From Sphingobacterium sp. UBA7855 (GTDB lineage: Bacteria > Bacteroidota > Bacteroidia > Sphingobacteriales > Sphingobacteriaceae), in contig DLST01000010.1 of assembly GCA_002500745.1 (NCBI GenBank), positions 372,001 to 436,000 on the forward strand: a stretch of DNA of 64,000 nucleotides, in the 5' to 3' direction. The position numbers and the translations under genes are program-made. The notes beneath the pieces are model-generated. The model was not told where the DNA came from, searched no databases, and was given only the letters and a program-made list of their open reading frames with translations. This document shows positions 17,333 through 26,681 of the stretch, in pieces (the first letter of the stretch is position 1; every line of letters starts with the position of its first letter).

Positions 17333-17760
17333 ATAATCTTATTGTGATTAGTTTTGATATAAATATAACGTGAAATTTTGCAATTATTGTTCTCCAATTG
17401 TCTGTTAATTGTAATACAATAAAATTGTTATCAATACGACCTATCCCTTGCCATAGTCTTTGAGATTAGTACCATTGTTAAGATGTGAATCATGGTCATT
17501 GTAATTTGGATTGAGATATAGTATAGATTGTATTAACAATGGAGTTGCTTACTTGGTGCTTAGTAGCTTAAGTCAACTTGAAGACGTAATGCATTCGCTC
17601 TCAACACTGATTGGACACTTACTCATGTCGCATTGACTGGTCGTGGCAGTCTAATATATTGTTCGTTGTGCTTGAATTGTTTTGGGATAAGTTTATGTAG
17701 TTCTTAGGTATTCGAGTCGTGTCCATTTTATCAAAGCACTTATAATTTATGATTTTTATG
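17333..17760. other. Intergenic region without recognisable gene
   Basis: 428 bp between the divergent superoxide dismutase and ferredoxin-reductase genes. I found no convincing gene, tRNA or terminator. A 67-codon minus-strand frame across its right end overlaps the reductase start and has no recognisable features. Confidence 0.5.
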
Positions 17761-17768
17761 TAATTTTG
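17761..17768 (+). promoter_or_regulatory. -7 box 4 nt before the ferredoxin-reductase ATG
   Basis: TAATTTTG matches TAnnTTTG, with the same 4-nt gap to ATG as for pyrE and prmC. No TTTG is seen at -33. Confidence 0.5.
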
Positions 17769-17772
17769 AGCT

Positions 17773-18819
17773 ATGTATGCATTAAGGATTTCAAAAATTA
17801 TCCCCCAACCTAATAATAACATTACTTTTCAGCTTGAGTCTATAGCAGGAGACTATCCTTCCTATAAAGCTGGGCAGTTTATTACACTTTCTTTTGTGTT
17901 TGGTGATCGTGAGGTACGTCGTTCTTATTCTTTTAATAGTTCGCCTGATAATAATGAGCCCTTAAGTATCACTGTTAAGCGTGTCCAAAATGGAGAAATA
18001 TCCCGACTGCTCCACCATACTATTGTGGAGGGGGATATCGTGAATGCAATGGCACCTCAAGGTTTATTTGTATATGAACCTGAAGCAGAAAAGGTTCGGA
18101 CTTTATTTTTGTTTGCTGCAGGAATTGGCATTACACCCTTGTATGCTATTCTGAAAACAGCGCTCCTTGCTGAAAGTAAGTCCAAAATAGTTTTAATTTA
18201 CAGTAATAGTACGCTGGAGTTAACACCGTTCCGATCGGAATTGGAGCACTGGGCAGATCGATTTCCTGATCGCTTAACTATTGTGTGGATTTACTCCAAT
18301 AGTAAATACTTGATGAAAGCCAGGTTAAATAGAGACTATATACATGCTATCGTTAACGATCATTTGTTTGGAAATAAGGAAGATGCTTTGTTTTATACTT
18401 GCGGTCCTGTGATTTATATGGACTTATGTCGTTTTACACTTTTGGGGATGGGGTTTGATTCCAATCAGATAAAACGAGAGACATTTCTATTGCCCGAAAA
18501 TGAAGAGGATGATGATGATGAGACCGAAAAGGAAGTCGATACAACAACCTATGCCATCGAACTATCTTTTCAAGGTAAAACTTATCATCTAGAGGTGCCT
18601 TACAATAAATCTATTTTAGATATAGGGCTGGAGCATAAAATTAAGTTGCCGTATTCTTGTAGATCCGGTATGTGTAGTACGTGTATTTCGCAATGTACAA
18701 GGGGAAAAGTAAGAATGGACTATAATGAGGTGTTAACAGACCGCGAAGTTGAACAAGGAAGAATACTGTTGTGCACGGGGCATCCGATAGAAATGAATAC
18801 AGCTATTGAAGTGCTATAA
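17773..18819 (+). CDS. Ferredoxin-NAD(P)H reductase with C-terminal 2Fe-2S domain (PaaE-like)
   Basis: 348-aa electron-transfer protein. Order: FAD-binding barrel with RRSYSFNSSP, NAD(P)-binding domain with AAGIGITPLYAI, an acidic linker of Asp/Glu, then a plant-type ferredoxin domain with cluster ligands Cys296, Cys301, Cys304 and Cys334. PaaE proteins deliver electrons to oxygenases, but no oxygenase subunit is nearby, so the partner is unknown. It lies before acetoacetyl-CoA synthetase, which has its own promoter. Confidence 0.88.
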   Translation: MYALRISKIIPQPNNNITFQLESIAGDYPSYKAGQFITLSFVFGDREVRRSYSFNSSPDNNEPLSITVKRVQNGEISRLLHHTIVEGDIVNAMAPQGLFVYEPEAEKVRTLFLFAAGIGITPLYAILKTALLAESKSKIVLIYSNSTLELTPFRSELEHWADRFPDRLTIVWIYSNSKYLMKARLNRDYIHAIVNDHLFGNKEDALFYTCGPVIYMDLCRFTLLGMGFDSNQIKRETFLLPENEEDDDDETEKEVDTTTYAIELSFQGKTYHLEVPYNKSILDIGLEHKIKLPYSCRSGMCSTCISQCTRGKVRMDYNEVLTDREVEQGRILLCTGHPIEMNTAIEVL

Positions 18820-18870
18820 TTGAGCATTCGTATTTAATCCAAAAATATGCTGTGCCAGAAATATTTAAAA

Positions 18871-18901
18871 TTGCATATACACGTAAATTTATCTAAGTTT
18901 G
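18871..18901 (+). promoter_or_regulatory. Promoter of acetoacetyl-CoA synthetase
   Basis: TTG (18871-18873), 20-nt spacer, TAAGTTTG (18894-18901). Bases 18885-18903 are identical to 41002-41020 in another promoter. Confidence 0.7.
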
Positions 18902-18928
18902 GATATAACCGTTTTATAGCTAACTATT

Positions 18929-20857
18929 ATGGGGAAATTACTCTGGAGCCCAACAGAAAAGCAAAAATCTCAATCTGAGATCAATAAGTTTAAACAATAT
19001 GTCGAGAAGGAGCATGGCTTATTCTTTCCATCCTATCAGGAGCTTTGGGCATGGTCTACGACGGAACTGGCTAGTTTTTGGAAGAGTATAGCCACCTATT
19101 TTAATATAAAGTTTCATTCAGGCTTTACAACTATTGTTGATTCGCCAGCAGATCCTACAAGCTTTATCGGAACAAAATGGTTTGCTGGGGCTACCTTGAA
19201 TTATGCTGAACACGTATTTCGAAACACAACGGAAAAGCGTCCGGCATTAATCTTTCAATCTGAACAGCAAGTTAAAAGAGAGGTGTCATGGACTGAGTTG
19301 GAATCCATGGTTCTTAAACTTCAGGTCTATTTGAAAGAACTAGGGGTACAAAGTGGAGATCGCGTTGCTGGTGTATTGATTAATGGCATTGAAGCTGTGG
19401 CGTTATTTTTAGCTGCTAATTCCATCGGTGCTATTTGGTCCTGTTGTTCGCCCGATTTTGGGGAGGCGAGTATTCAGGATCGTTTTGAGCAGATTGAACC
19501 CAAAGTGCTCTTCGCAAATTCCAGTTATTACTATAATGGACGTCTTTTTGAAAAAGCAGAGAGTATTAAACAGCTTTCTCTGCGGCTACCATCTTTACTG
19601 GCTTGTGTTTTGATTGATGACAATATTTGGGAAGAGATTCTGAAAAAGGATCTTGTTCAAGCTGAGCTCCAATTTACGGCAATGCCTTTTGACGCGCCAA
19701 TATGGATTTTGTATTCTTCGGGAACAACCGGGAAGCCCAAAGCCATTACACATGGAGTTGGCGGTATGCTGCTAGAACATATGAAAGCACTTGGACTGCA
19801 TCAAAATGTGCAAGACGGGGATCGATTCATGTGGTATTCCACTACTGGATGGATGATGTGGAATTATGCGCTTTCGGCCCTTTTAATGGGAAATACATTG
19901 TGTATATATGATGGGGCTACGAATTATCCCGATAAATTAAGTTTATGGAAGTTTGCAAGGGAAAGCAAGGTGGACCATTTTGGCGTTGGTGCTGCTTATC
20001 TCATCTCCTGTCAGGATCAAGATTTAAAATCCTTGGCTTATCAGCCTAAAACAATAGGGTCGACAGGTTCACCACTTCCACCAGATGTGTTTGAATGGCT
20101 AAATGTACAGTTTCCAGAGAGTCAAATTGTCTCGCTAAGTGGTGGTACAGACGTTTGCAGTGCCTTTCTTTCGGGCTGTACATTGCTTGATGTTTATGCA
20201 GGGGAGATTCAATGTCGCGCCCTAGGAGCTAAGATAGAAGCATTTGATGAGCATGGTCATCATCTTTATGGAGAGGTGGGAGAGCTTGTTATTTTAGCTC
20301 CCATGCCCTGTATGCCCATCTATTTTTGGAATGATTTGGCGAATAAAAAATACTTTGATAGTTATTTTGATAAATATAGCGGTGTTTGGAGTCATGGTGA
20401 TTGGATTAAGATCACTGCACATGATGGCATAATTATGTACGGTCGTTCAGATGCGACACTGAACCGGGGTGGCGTACGTATCGGTACTGCAGAGATCTAT
20501 AATGTTTTAAATAGAACCGAAGGGGTCTTGGATAGTTTGGTTATCTGTGTAGATCATGAAAATGGATCATCTGATATGTTGCTTTTTGTTCAATTGGACA
20601 ATGGTTTATTGAATGATGCGTTAAAAGGGGAGATTAAGCGGGAGCTTCGGCAGCAATATAGTCCGCGACATGTGCCTGACGATATTTTTCAGGTAGCGGC
20701 TATTCCTTACACGTTAAGCGGTAAAAAACTGGAGCTGCCTATTAAGAAGATTTTTTCGGGAATGGCTGTAGAAAAAGCGGTGTCAGTAGATATTATGCGG
20801 AACAGAGAATCTTTGTTAGACTTTGAAGCGATCAGTAAAATCTGGAGAAGATCTTAA
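18929..20857 (+). CDS. Acetoacetyl-CoA synthetase
   Basis: Adenylate-forming enzyme that activates acetoacetate to acetoacetyl-CoA. 642 aa. The AMP-binding signature YSSGTTGKPKAITHG is followed by TTGWMMWN, and the C-terminal SGKKLELPIKK holds the lysine needed for adenylation. The N-terminal FWKSIATYF and substrate-pocket sequence resemble AacS rather than acetyl-CoA synthetase. The neighbouring HMG-CoA lyase produces acetoacetate, so the two fit one pathway ending in acetoacetyl-CoA. Confidence 0.9.
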   Translation: MGKLLWSPTEKQKSQSEINKFKQYVEKEHGLFFPSYQELWAWSTTELASFWKSIATYFNIKFHSGFTTIVDSPADPTSFIGTKWFAGATLNYAEHVFRNTTEKRPALIFQSEQQVKREVSWTELESMVLKLQVYLKELGVQSGDRVAGVLINGIEAVALFLAANSIGAIWSCCSPDFGEASIQDRFEQIEPKVLFANSSYYYNGRLFEKAESIKQLSLRLPSLLACVLIDDNIWEEILKKDLVQAELQFTAMPFDAPIWILYSSGTTGKPKAITHGVGGMLLEHMKALGLHQNVQDGDRFMWYSTTGWMMWNYALSALLMGNTLCIYDGATNYPDKLSLWKFARESKVDHFGVGAAYLISCQDQDLKSLAYQPKTIGSTGSPLPPDVFEWLNVQFPESQIVSLSGGTDVCSAFLSGCTLLDVYAGEIQCRALGAKIEAFDEHGHHLYGEVGELVILAPMPCMPIYFWNDLANKKYFDSYFDKYSGVWSHGDWIKITAHDGIIMYGRSDATLNRGGVRIGTAEIYNVLNRTEGVLDSLVICVDHENGSSDMLLFVQLDNGLLNDALKGEIKRELRQQYSPRHVPDDIFQVAAIPYTLSGKKLELPIKKIFSGMAVEKAVSVDIMRNRESLLDFEAISKIWRRS

Positions 20858-20881
20858 GTATAGTATGCTATAAAAATACCT

Positions 20882-20934
20882 AATTAGAAAACCCCTCAAA
20901 TGATAAACTTCATCATCCGAGGGGTTTTCTAATT
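20882..20934. terminator. Bidirectional terminator between convergent acetoacetyl-CoA synthetase and carboxylase genes
   Basis: A perfect 16-bp stem (20882-20897 and 20919-20934) includes AAAACCCCTC/GAGGGGTTTT. The 21-nt loop can form a further short TGAT/ATCA stem. Confidence 0.8.
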
Positions 20935-20948
20935 TAATTTTACTTCAC

Positions 20949-22556
20949 TCAGACCTGTATAACACCTACATTATACCGTTCTAGAATAGGCTTTTCGTTG
21001 GCAGCTTCAATTCCCATGCTGATGACTTTTCGTGTTTCTTCAGGCGCTATAATTCCATCAACCCATAATCTTGCAGCAGCGTAATACGGACTCAGTTGCT
21101 CGTTGTACCGATCTTCGATGGATTTAAGGAGACTGTTTTTTTCTTCTTCATTGATTTCTTGACCCTTGGCTTTTAAAGCTGATTCTTGGATTTGAAACAG
21201 TGTCTTGCCCGCAGCGGCACCGCTCATGACAGCCATTTGGGCGGTAGGCCAAGCGTAGATTAGTCGTGGGTCATACGCTTTTCCACACATCGCATAGTTT
21301 CCAGCGCCATAACTATTTCCAACAATAAAGGTGAATTTTGGGACTACGGAATTGGCCATTGCATTTACCATTTTTGCTCCGTCTTTGATAATCCCCCCTT
21401 GTTCTGATCGGCTTCCTACCATAAATCCAGTGACGTCCTGAAAAAACACAAGCGGAATGTTCTGCTGGTTGCAATTCATGATGAAGCGCGCTGCCTTATC
21501 TGCTGAATCACTATAGATGACCCCTCCCATCTGCATTTCCATTGCGTTGCCGGGTTTCTTGGCTTTGATAATTTCACGTTGATTGGCAACAATGCCGACA
21601 GCCCAACCGTCTACACGTGCGAGGGCGCATACAATGGTTTTTCCATAATCGGGTTTGTATTCCTCTAAAGTATCTGCGTCTACAATTGCATTCAAGATAT
21701 CCTGCATGCGATAAGGTTTTGTCCTGTCTTCGGGAAGAATCTCTACTATTTTACTCGGATCTGTTTTTGGAGGAAGGCTTTTCTTTCTGTTGAAATTAGC
21801 TTTTGGATTTCCACCTATTTTATCGATAACATTTTTTATAGCCTCTAAACAACTTTGGTCGTCGGGAAATTTATTGTCTGTCACGCCGGATATCTCCGAA
21901 TGGGTAGAAGCTCCGCCGAGTGTTTCAGCGTCTACGGTTTCACCTATCGCAGATTTGACCAGGTATGGGCCTGCTAAAAATACAGAGCCTGTTCCTTCGA
22001 CGATAAAGGCGTAGTCGGACATGATCGGGAGATAAGCACCGCCTGCCACGCAACTTCCCATGATTGCTGCAATTTGAGGGATACCCATGGAAGACATTCG
22101 GGCATTGTTACGGAATATGCGGCCAAAGTGTTCTTTATCGGGAAATATTTCATCCTGCATCGGTAAAAATACGCCTGCAGAATCTACCAAATAAATAATT
22201 GGAAGATTGTTTTCCATGGCAATTTCCTGTGCACGTAGATTTTTCTTGGCAGAAATAGGAAACCAGGCTCCTGCTTTTACGGTTGCATCGTTAGAGACGA
22301 TGACACATAGTTTGGATTTTATATAGCCCAGTACCGCTGCACAGCCTGCATTTATGCATCCACCATGTTCTTTATACATTCCTTCGCCGGCAAACATACC
22401 TATTTCCAGATATTCTCGGTCTGGGTCCAGTAGATATTCTATTCGTTCCCAAGCTGACATTTTGCCCTTTTCTTTCAGTTTTTTTATTTTATCGATGCCA
22501 CCACCTAGTTTTAAATTTTCTCTTTTTTGGCGAAGTAATGCGAGTAGCTCCTTCAT
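20949..22556 (-). CDS. Acyl-CoA carboxylase beta subunit (methylcrotonoyl-CoA carboxylase type)
   Basis: Carboxyltransferase subunit that moves CO2 from carboxybiotin to an acyl-CoA. At 535 aa, with LPMQDEIFPDKEHFGRIF and a conserved GSCVAGGAYLP oxyanion segment, it fits the methylcrotonoyl-CoA type. Together with the adjacent dehydrogenase, hydratase and HMG-CoA lyase it fits leucine catabolism. The biotin-carrying alpha subunit is not encoded in the window. It is divergent from the acyl-CoA dehydrogenase operon. Confidence 0.88.
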   Translation of the reverse strand: MKELLALLRQKRENLKLGGGIDKIKKLKEKGKMSAWERIEYLLDPDREYLEIGMFAGEGMYKEHGGCINAGCAAVLGYIKSKLCVIVSNDATVKAGAWFPISAKKNLRAQEIAMENNLPIIYLVDSAGVFLPMQDEIFPDKEHFGRIFRNNARMSSMGIPQIAAIMGSCVAGGAYLPIMSDYAFIVEGTGSVFLAGPYLVKSAIGETVDAETLGGASTHSEISGVTDNKFPDDQSCLEAIKNVIDKIGGNPKANFNRKKSLPPKTDPSKIVEILPEDRTKPYRMQDILNAIVDADTLEEYKPDYGKTIVCALARVDGWAVGIVANQREIIKAKKPGNAMEMQMGGVIYSDSADKAARFIMNCNQQNIPLVFFQDVTGFMVGSRSEQGGIIKDGAKMVNAMANSVVPKFTFIVGNSYGAGNYAMCGKAYDPRLIYAWPTAQMAVMSGAAAGKTLFQIQESALKAKGQEINEEEKNSLLKSIEDRYNEQLSPYYAAARLWVDGIIAPEETRKVISMGIEAANEKPILERYNVGVIQV

Positions 22557-22665
22557 AATTTATAATCTTGGTTTTAAAAAGCTGTTGAATTAAGAATTTC
22601 TTATTTTTAGATAAATTTAAAATAAAATTTTAAAATATTTGCAATTTTATTCCTAAATATTTTGA

Positions 22666-22673
22666 TATATTTG
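22666..22673 (+). promoter_or_regulatory. -7 box upstream of acyl-CoA dehydrogenase operon
   Basis: TATATTTG matches TAnnTTTG, 31 nt before the first ATG. TTG at 22639-22641 is 24 nt upstream, longer than the usual spacer. Confidence 0.4.
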
Positions 22674-22704
22674 AATTGAATTACCGATTGTAAATTTAAT
22701 ATTC

Positions 22705-23859
22705 ATGCTTATGTTTATTGAAAATAAACAACAAATGGATATGATTAGACAAAGTGCACGAGATTTTGCACAGTATCATATCAAACCTTATGTGATGGAA
22801 TGGGACGAAGCCCAAATATTTCCAATAGAAGTTTTTAAAAAGTTAGGCGAACACGGTTTCATGGGTGTGATCGTTCCTGAAGAATATGGTGGATCGGGAC
22901 TCGGATACCAGGAGTATATTACCGTTTTGGATGAGATTTCCAAGGTGTGTGGCTCAATTGGACTTTCCGTAGCGGCGCATAATTCGTTATGTACAAATCA
23001 TATATTAAGCTTTGCCAGTGAAGAACAGAAGAAACGTTATCTTCCAAAGTTGGCGACAGCTGAATGGATCGGTGCCTGGGGACTTACAGAGACAGGTTCT
23101 GGTTCGGACGCTGGTGGAATGACGACATTTGCTGAGCGAGATGGTGATCACTACGTGTTAAATGGTTCTAAAAATTTTATTACGCATGCCATCAGTTCTA
23201 GTGTTGCTGTCGTTATTGCGCGGACGGGGGCTAAGGGAGATAAAAAAGGGATGTCAGCTTTTATTGTTGAGAAAGGTACACCTGGATTTACCGCAGGAAA
23301 GAAAGAAAATAAATTGGGGATGCGTGCCTCAGAAACTGCCTGTCTGTTTTTTGATAATTGTCGGATTCATCGGGATCAACTCATCGGTGAAGAAGGGCAG
23401 GGCTTTGTGCAGGCCTTAAAACTATTGGATGGCGGACGTATTTCTATTGCGGCACTTTCTTTGGGTATTGCACGCGGAGCTTACGAGTGCGCGTTGAAAT
23501 ATGCGCACGAGCGTGAGCAGTTTGGAAAAAAGATTTACGAATTTCAGGCGGTTTCTTTTGCGCTTGCAGATATGGCTACACAGGTGGAAGCCAGTGAACT
23601 GTTGACGAGGCAGGCGGGCTATTTAAAGGATCATGGAGATCGTGTTTCTAAAATTGGTGCGATGGCTAAACTTTATGCGTCGGAGGCTGCCGTTAGCGTC
23701 TCGAATGAATCTGTACAAATCTTTGGCGGTTATGGATTTACAAAGGACTATCCTGCCGAGAAGTTTTTTAGAGATGCCAAGTTATGTACAATAGGTGAAG
23801 GGACTTCAAGCATTCAGAAAATGGTGATCGCTAGAGAGATTGAGAAAGATATTTTATAG
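22705..23859 (+). CDS. Acyl-CoA dehydrogenase
   Basis: FAD enzyme oxidising acyl-CoA to enoyl-CoA, 384 aa. [15 protein letters not shown] and the C-terminal IGEGTSSIQ are family signatures. Glu365 in GEGTS is at the short/medium-chain catalytic position. Isovaleryl-CoA dehydrogenases normally place the base elsewhere and have a small residue here, so this is more likely a butyryl- or branched-short-chain type despite the leucine-degradation setting. The start is either codon 1 or Met3. HMG-CoA lyase follows after 3 nt. Confidence 0.9.
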   Translation: MLMFIENKQQMDMIRQSARDFAQYHIKPYVMEWDEAQIFPIEVFKKLGEHGFMGVIVPEEYGGSGLGYQEYITVLDEISKVCGSIGLSVAAHNSLCTNHILSFASEEQKKRYLPKLATAEWIGAWGLTETGSGSDAGGMTTFAERDGDHYVLNGSKNFITHAISSSVAVVIARTGAKGDKKGMSAFIVEKGTPGFTAGKKENKLGMRASETACLFFDNCRIHRDQLIGEEGQGFVQALKLLDGGRISIAALSLGIARGAYECALKYAHEREQFGKKIYEFQAVSFALADMATQVEASELLTRQAGYLKDHGDRVSKIGAMAKLYASEAAVSVSNESVQIFGGYGFTKDYPAEKFFRDAKLCTIGEGTSSIQKMVIAREIEKDIL

Positions 23860-23862
23860 CAT

Positions 23863-24705
23863 ATGATGAGGGATCAAGTTGTATTGGTTGATTGCCCAAG
23901 AGACGCTGTTCAAGGGTTTCATAACTTTATTAAGACAGATAAGAAAATTAAACATATCAATACGTTAATCGAAAGTGGGCTGTTTGATGTTATTGATTGT
24001 GGATCTTTCGTTTCGCCGAAAGCAGTTCCGCAGTTGGCGGATACAAAAGCAGTACTGGAAGGAATCAGAACGAATGATAAAGTGAAGTTGTTGGCGATTG
24101 TCGCCAATCTTCGGGGTGCGCAGGAAGCGGTTCTAGAGGAAAAAATCCACTTTTTAGGGTATCCATTCTCAATATCGGAAACATTTCAACTTCGAAATAC
24201 CAATATGGGCTTGGCGGCTTCTTATCAGCAGGTAAAAGAAATGAAAGCTTTGGCCGACTCGCAGCATAAATCTCTGGTCGTTTATATTAGCATGGCTTTT
24301 GGAAACCCATACAGTGACCCTTGGTCCCCGCTTTTGGTAGAAGAGTGGATTGGAAAATTAGGCGATCTTGGCATTAGGGAGTTTTCTTTGGCAGACACAA
24401 CTTCAGAAGCCAATGCAAATCAGATCTCAGCATTATTTAGTTTTGTTAAAGCTCGTTTTCCAACACTGGAAGTAGGCGCACATTTTCATGCAAGGCGAGA
24501 GGAGAGTCTTGCAAAGGTTGAAGCAGCTTACATCGCAGGTTGCCGTAAATTTGAAGGCGCATTACTGGGTTATGGCGGCTGTCCATTTGCAAAAGATGAT
24601 TTGGTTGGTAATATACCATCAGAGCTGTTGTTGCATTATTTTGGACGAGGGACTGATGCTGAAATAATCGGATTGGAGCATAGCTTCAGACAAATGATTT
24701 TGTAG
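23863..24705 (+). CDS. Hydroxymethylglutaryl-CoA lyase
   Basis: Splits HMG-CoA to acetoacetate and acetyl-CoA, the last step of leucine breakdown. 280 aa, HMGL/DRE-TIM barrel. VDCPRDAVQG near the N-terminus carries the conserved Arg-Asp metal/substrate site, and HFHARREESL contains metal-binding His residues. GALLGYGGCPFAKDDLVGN holds the flexible-loop catalytic Cys. It is tightly packed between acyl-CoA dehydrogenase and enoyl-CoA hydratase, so it is co-transcribed. Confidence 0.92.
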   Translation: MMRDQVVLVDCPRDAVQGFHNFIKTDKKIKHINTLIESGLFDVIDCGSFVSPKAVPQLADTKAVLEGIRTNDKVKLLAIVANLRGAQEAVLEEKIHFLGYPFSISETFQLRNTNMGLAASYQQVKEMKALADSQHKSLVVYISMAFGNPYSDPWSPLLVEEWIGKLGDLGIREFSLADTTSEANANQISALFSFVKARFPTLEVGAHFHARREESLAKVEAAYIAGCRKFEGALLGYGGCPFAKDDLVGNIPSELLLHYFGRGTDAEIIGLEHSFRQMIL

Positions 24706-25482
24706 ATGGAAAAACTGAATTTTATTAAAGTGCACGTTGAGGAGCATGTGTTCAACTTGACCTTAGCCCGTTCGGATAAAAGAAATGCTTTTAGTCCGAC
24801 AATGGTGAGCGAAATAGCCTATGCATTGAATCTGGCGAATAGCAATCCTGATGTTCGTTTAGTACAACTAGAGGCTGAAGGTCCGGTGTTCTGTGCCGGT
24901 ATGGATCTTAAAGCTTTTGAGGACCCTACATTAGATATTGGAAATTCGGCAATTCCCAAGGTTGAAAAGTCACTGGCAGAAATATTTGCCTGTTTAGATA
25001 AGCCTTCAATCTGTGTTGTTAGGGGAGATGTTATTGCAGGTGGTTTTTTGATAGCATTATCCTGTACGTATTTATTTGCTCTACCACATGTACGTTTTTC
25101 TTTGCCTGAAGTGAAAATTGGACTTTTTCCATTTCAGGTGTTGGCGTTGCTTACAGAATATATGCCTGAAAGAAAAGCGATGGATCTCTGTATCAGTGGT
25201 CGGTCTTTTTCTGCTGCGGAGGCTTTGGACAAGGAAATCTTGTATGGCATGCTGGATCCCGACGAAACAGTATTGACAGAATTGAAAAGGACGATTCTGG
25301 AAAATGCTCCCTTGGCTATATCACGGGGATTTGTAACACTGCGAAAATTAAAAGAGCGGGATTATGATGATAAGTATAACTTTCTCTTGGAGAGCTTGGC
25401 AGATTTACGTAAAACCAATGATTTCAAAGAAGGAATGGATGCAATGCGAAATAAAAGAAAAGCCAACTGGCAAAATAGCTAA
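24706..25482 (+). CDS. Enoyl-CoA hydratase/isomerase family protein (methylglutaconyl-CoA hydratase candidate)
   Basis: 258-aa crotonase-fold protein. CAGMDLKAFEDP is the first oxyanion-hole segment and GDVIAGGFLIALSC the second. It starts at the base after the HMG-CoA lyase stop. In this operon it would hydrate methylglutaconyl-CoA to HMG-CoA. The catalytic Glu pair of canonical hydratases cannot be placed with certainty here, so the exact reaction is inferred from context. Confidence 0.82.
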   Translation: MEKLNFIKVHVEEHVFNLTLARSDKRNAFSPTMVSEIAYALNLANSNPDVRLVQLEAEGPVFCAGMDLKAFEDPTLDIGNSAIPKVEKSLAEIFACLDKPSICVVRGDVIAGGFLIALSCTYLFALPHVRFSLPEVKIGLFPFQVLALLTEYMPERKAMDLCISGRSFSAAEALDKEILYGMLDPDETVLTELKRTILENAPLAISRGFVTLRKLKERDYDDKYNFLLESLADLRKTNDFKEGMDAMRNKRKANWQNS

Positions 25483-25959
25483 TTAAAATGATCGAAAACT
25501 AGGTCTGCTTGTCAGCGGCGAGAATTCCCAGGGAATGGAGTTAAGGACGATCAGGAGAGCTAGTCCAAACCAGATTAATAATATTTTAAAACGTCGATCG
25601 TTTGTATCGGCGTTTTTGCTTTTAAGGGCACCTAATGTTAAGCAGATTGCGGCAATAATCATCATGCTACTGTGTTCCATGCCAAAGAAGCGAATTTGCC
25701 TGAGGTGAACAGCCTCGTCGAAATGTTGCAGGAAGTACTGTGTGATGGGGCTCAGTACATAAAGGCTAAAACCCAAAACTAGCTGAATATAAAAAGAACT
25801 AACCGTAATTTTTACAAGAAACTGATCGGTAGGGGAGAATGGAAGTTCCTTTTTTCTTTTGTAAAAAAAGTTAACGAGACTAATCGTTAGTACAATCAAT
25901 ACCTCCCATCTCCATAAAGAATGCATCGCTAGAATGAAAGGATAAATGTAATTCATCAT
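25483..25959 (-). CDS. Conserved four-helix membrane protein
   Basis: 158 aa with four predicted transmembrane helices (about residues 5-28, 48-70, 95-115 and 126-146). Two His residues, in MHSLWRW and MEHSSMM, lie near membrane segments. Similar proteins are common in Bacteroidota without known function. Haem binding by the His pair is a guess. It is convergent with the hydratase gene, with adjoining stops and no terminator between. Confidence 0.6.
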   Translation of the reverse strand: MMNYIYPFILAMHSLWRWEVLIVLTISLVNFFYKRKKELPFSPTDQFLVKITVSSFYIQLVLGFSLYVLSPITQYFLQHFDEAVHLRQIRFFGMEHSSMMIIAAICLTLGALKSKNADTNDRRFKILLIWFGLALLIVLNSIPWEFSPLTSRPSFRSF

Positions 25960-26681
25960 GCAGACAAAGATGGTAATAAAATAGATTTAAAGCTATTTTA
26001 AGCAATAGCATCGCATAAAATAAACGGCTGTTTGTCATCAGTTGACTAATATGTTGTTCAAGGGGTGTTATATTTATGTATATTTATTGTTTATATAAGT
26101 TTTTTATTGTTTTGATTATTAGTTTGTTTTGTGTTTTGTTTAACTCTTGGTTAATACTGGTGTAACGTATAATTTGTTGTTTGCCGGTCAGGTGGAGAAT
26201 AACGATTAACTAGTCCAAACACACGGTTCAAATGATTGAAAGAACAAAGGTATTTCGTATTGAGTGATCAATACTACTCTTGTATGTTTTGGTTTTGGCT
26301 GTTTTTAGCCTCTCTGAGGTGCTGTTTGTTGTTCTAAAGGGGTTTGTGTGGTTTTAATCTATTTAAGCTTAGAATGGGGTTATTTTCGTTTTGGCGGATA
26401 GTTGTAAGTTTTTCAGCTTTTTAACACGGATAACGCATGTCGTTAAAGTTGCTTTTTGTTTATTATGAATTTCATAATGTATTTAAATAAGTGTTTGTTT
26501 TTCATTGCATTCTGTTTATTACATAAATTGAATGTTTATATTATCCTATGCCCGATTGGCGCTATTAAAATAAAGTAATGCCTGAGCTTAAGCAAAACCC
26601 TCCCTGTATTTTTTTAAAATATTTTTGGAATTATATAAAATTCGTTTCTATATTGGTGTATTAATTAAATAATACAGTAGT
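25960..26681. other. Long AT-rich intergenic region
   Basis: 722 bp with runs of TTTTG/GTTT. No conventional gene was found. It holds a minus-strand TACCTTTG box (26245-26252; nearest TTG only 16 nt away) that could drive the four-helix protein, and a plus-strand 29-codon frame (26076-26165) coding a very hydrophobic peptide that may be chance. A CCTC/GAGG mini-stem occurs near 26310. Confidence 0.5.

Noticed and set aside
17619..17822. Minus-strand 67-codon frame before the ferredoxin reductase
   Set aside because: Overlaps the reductase start, low-complexity AT-rich composition, no domain or promoter.
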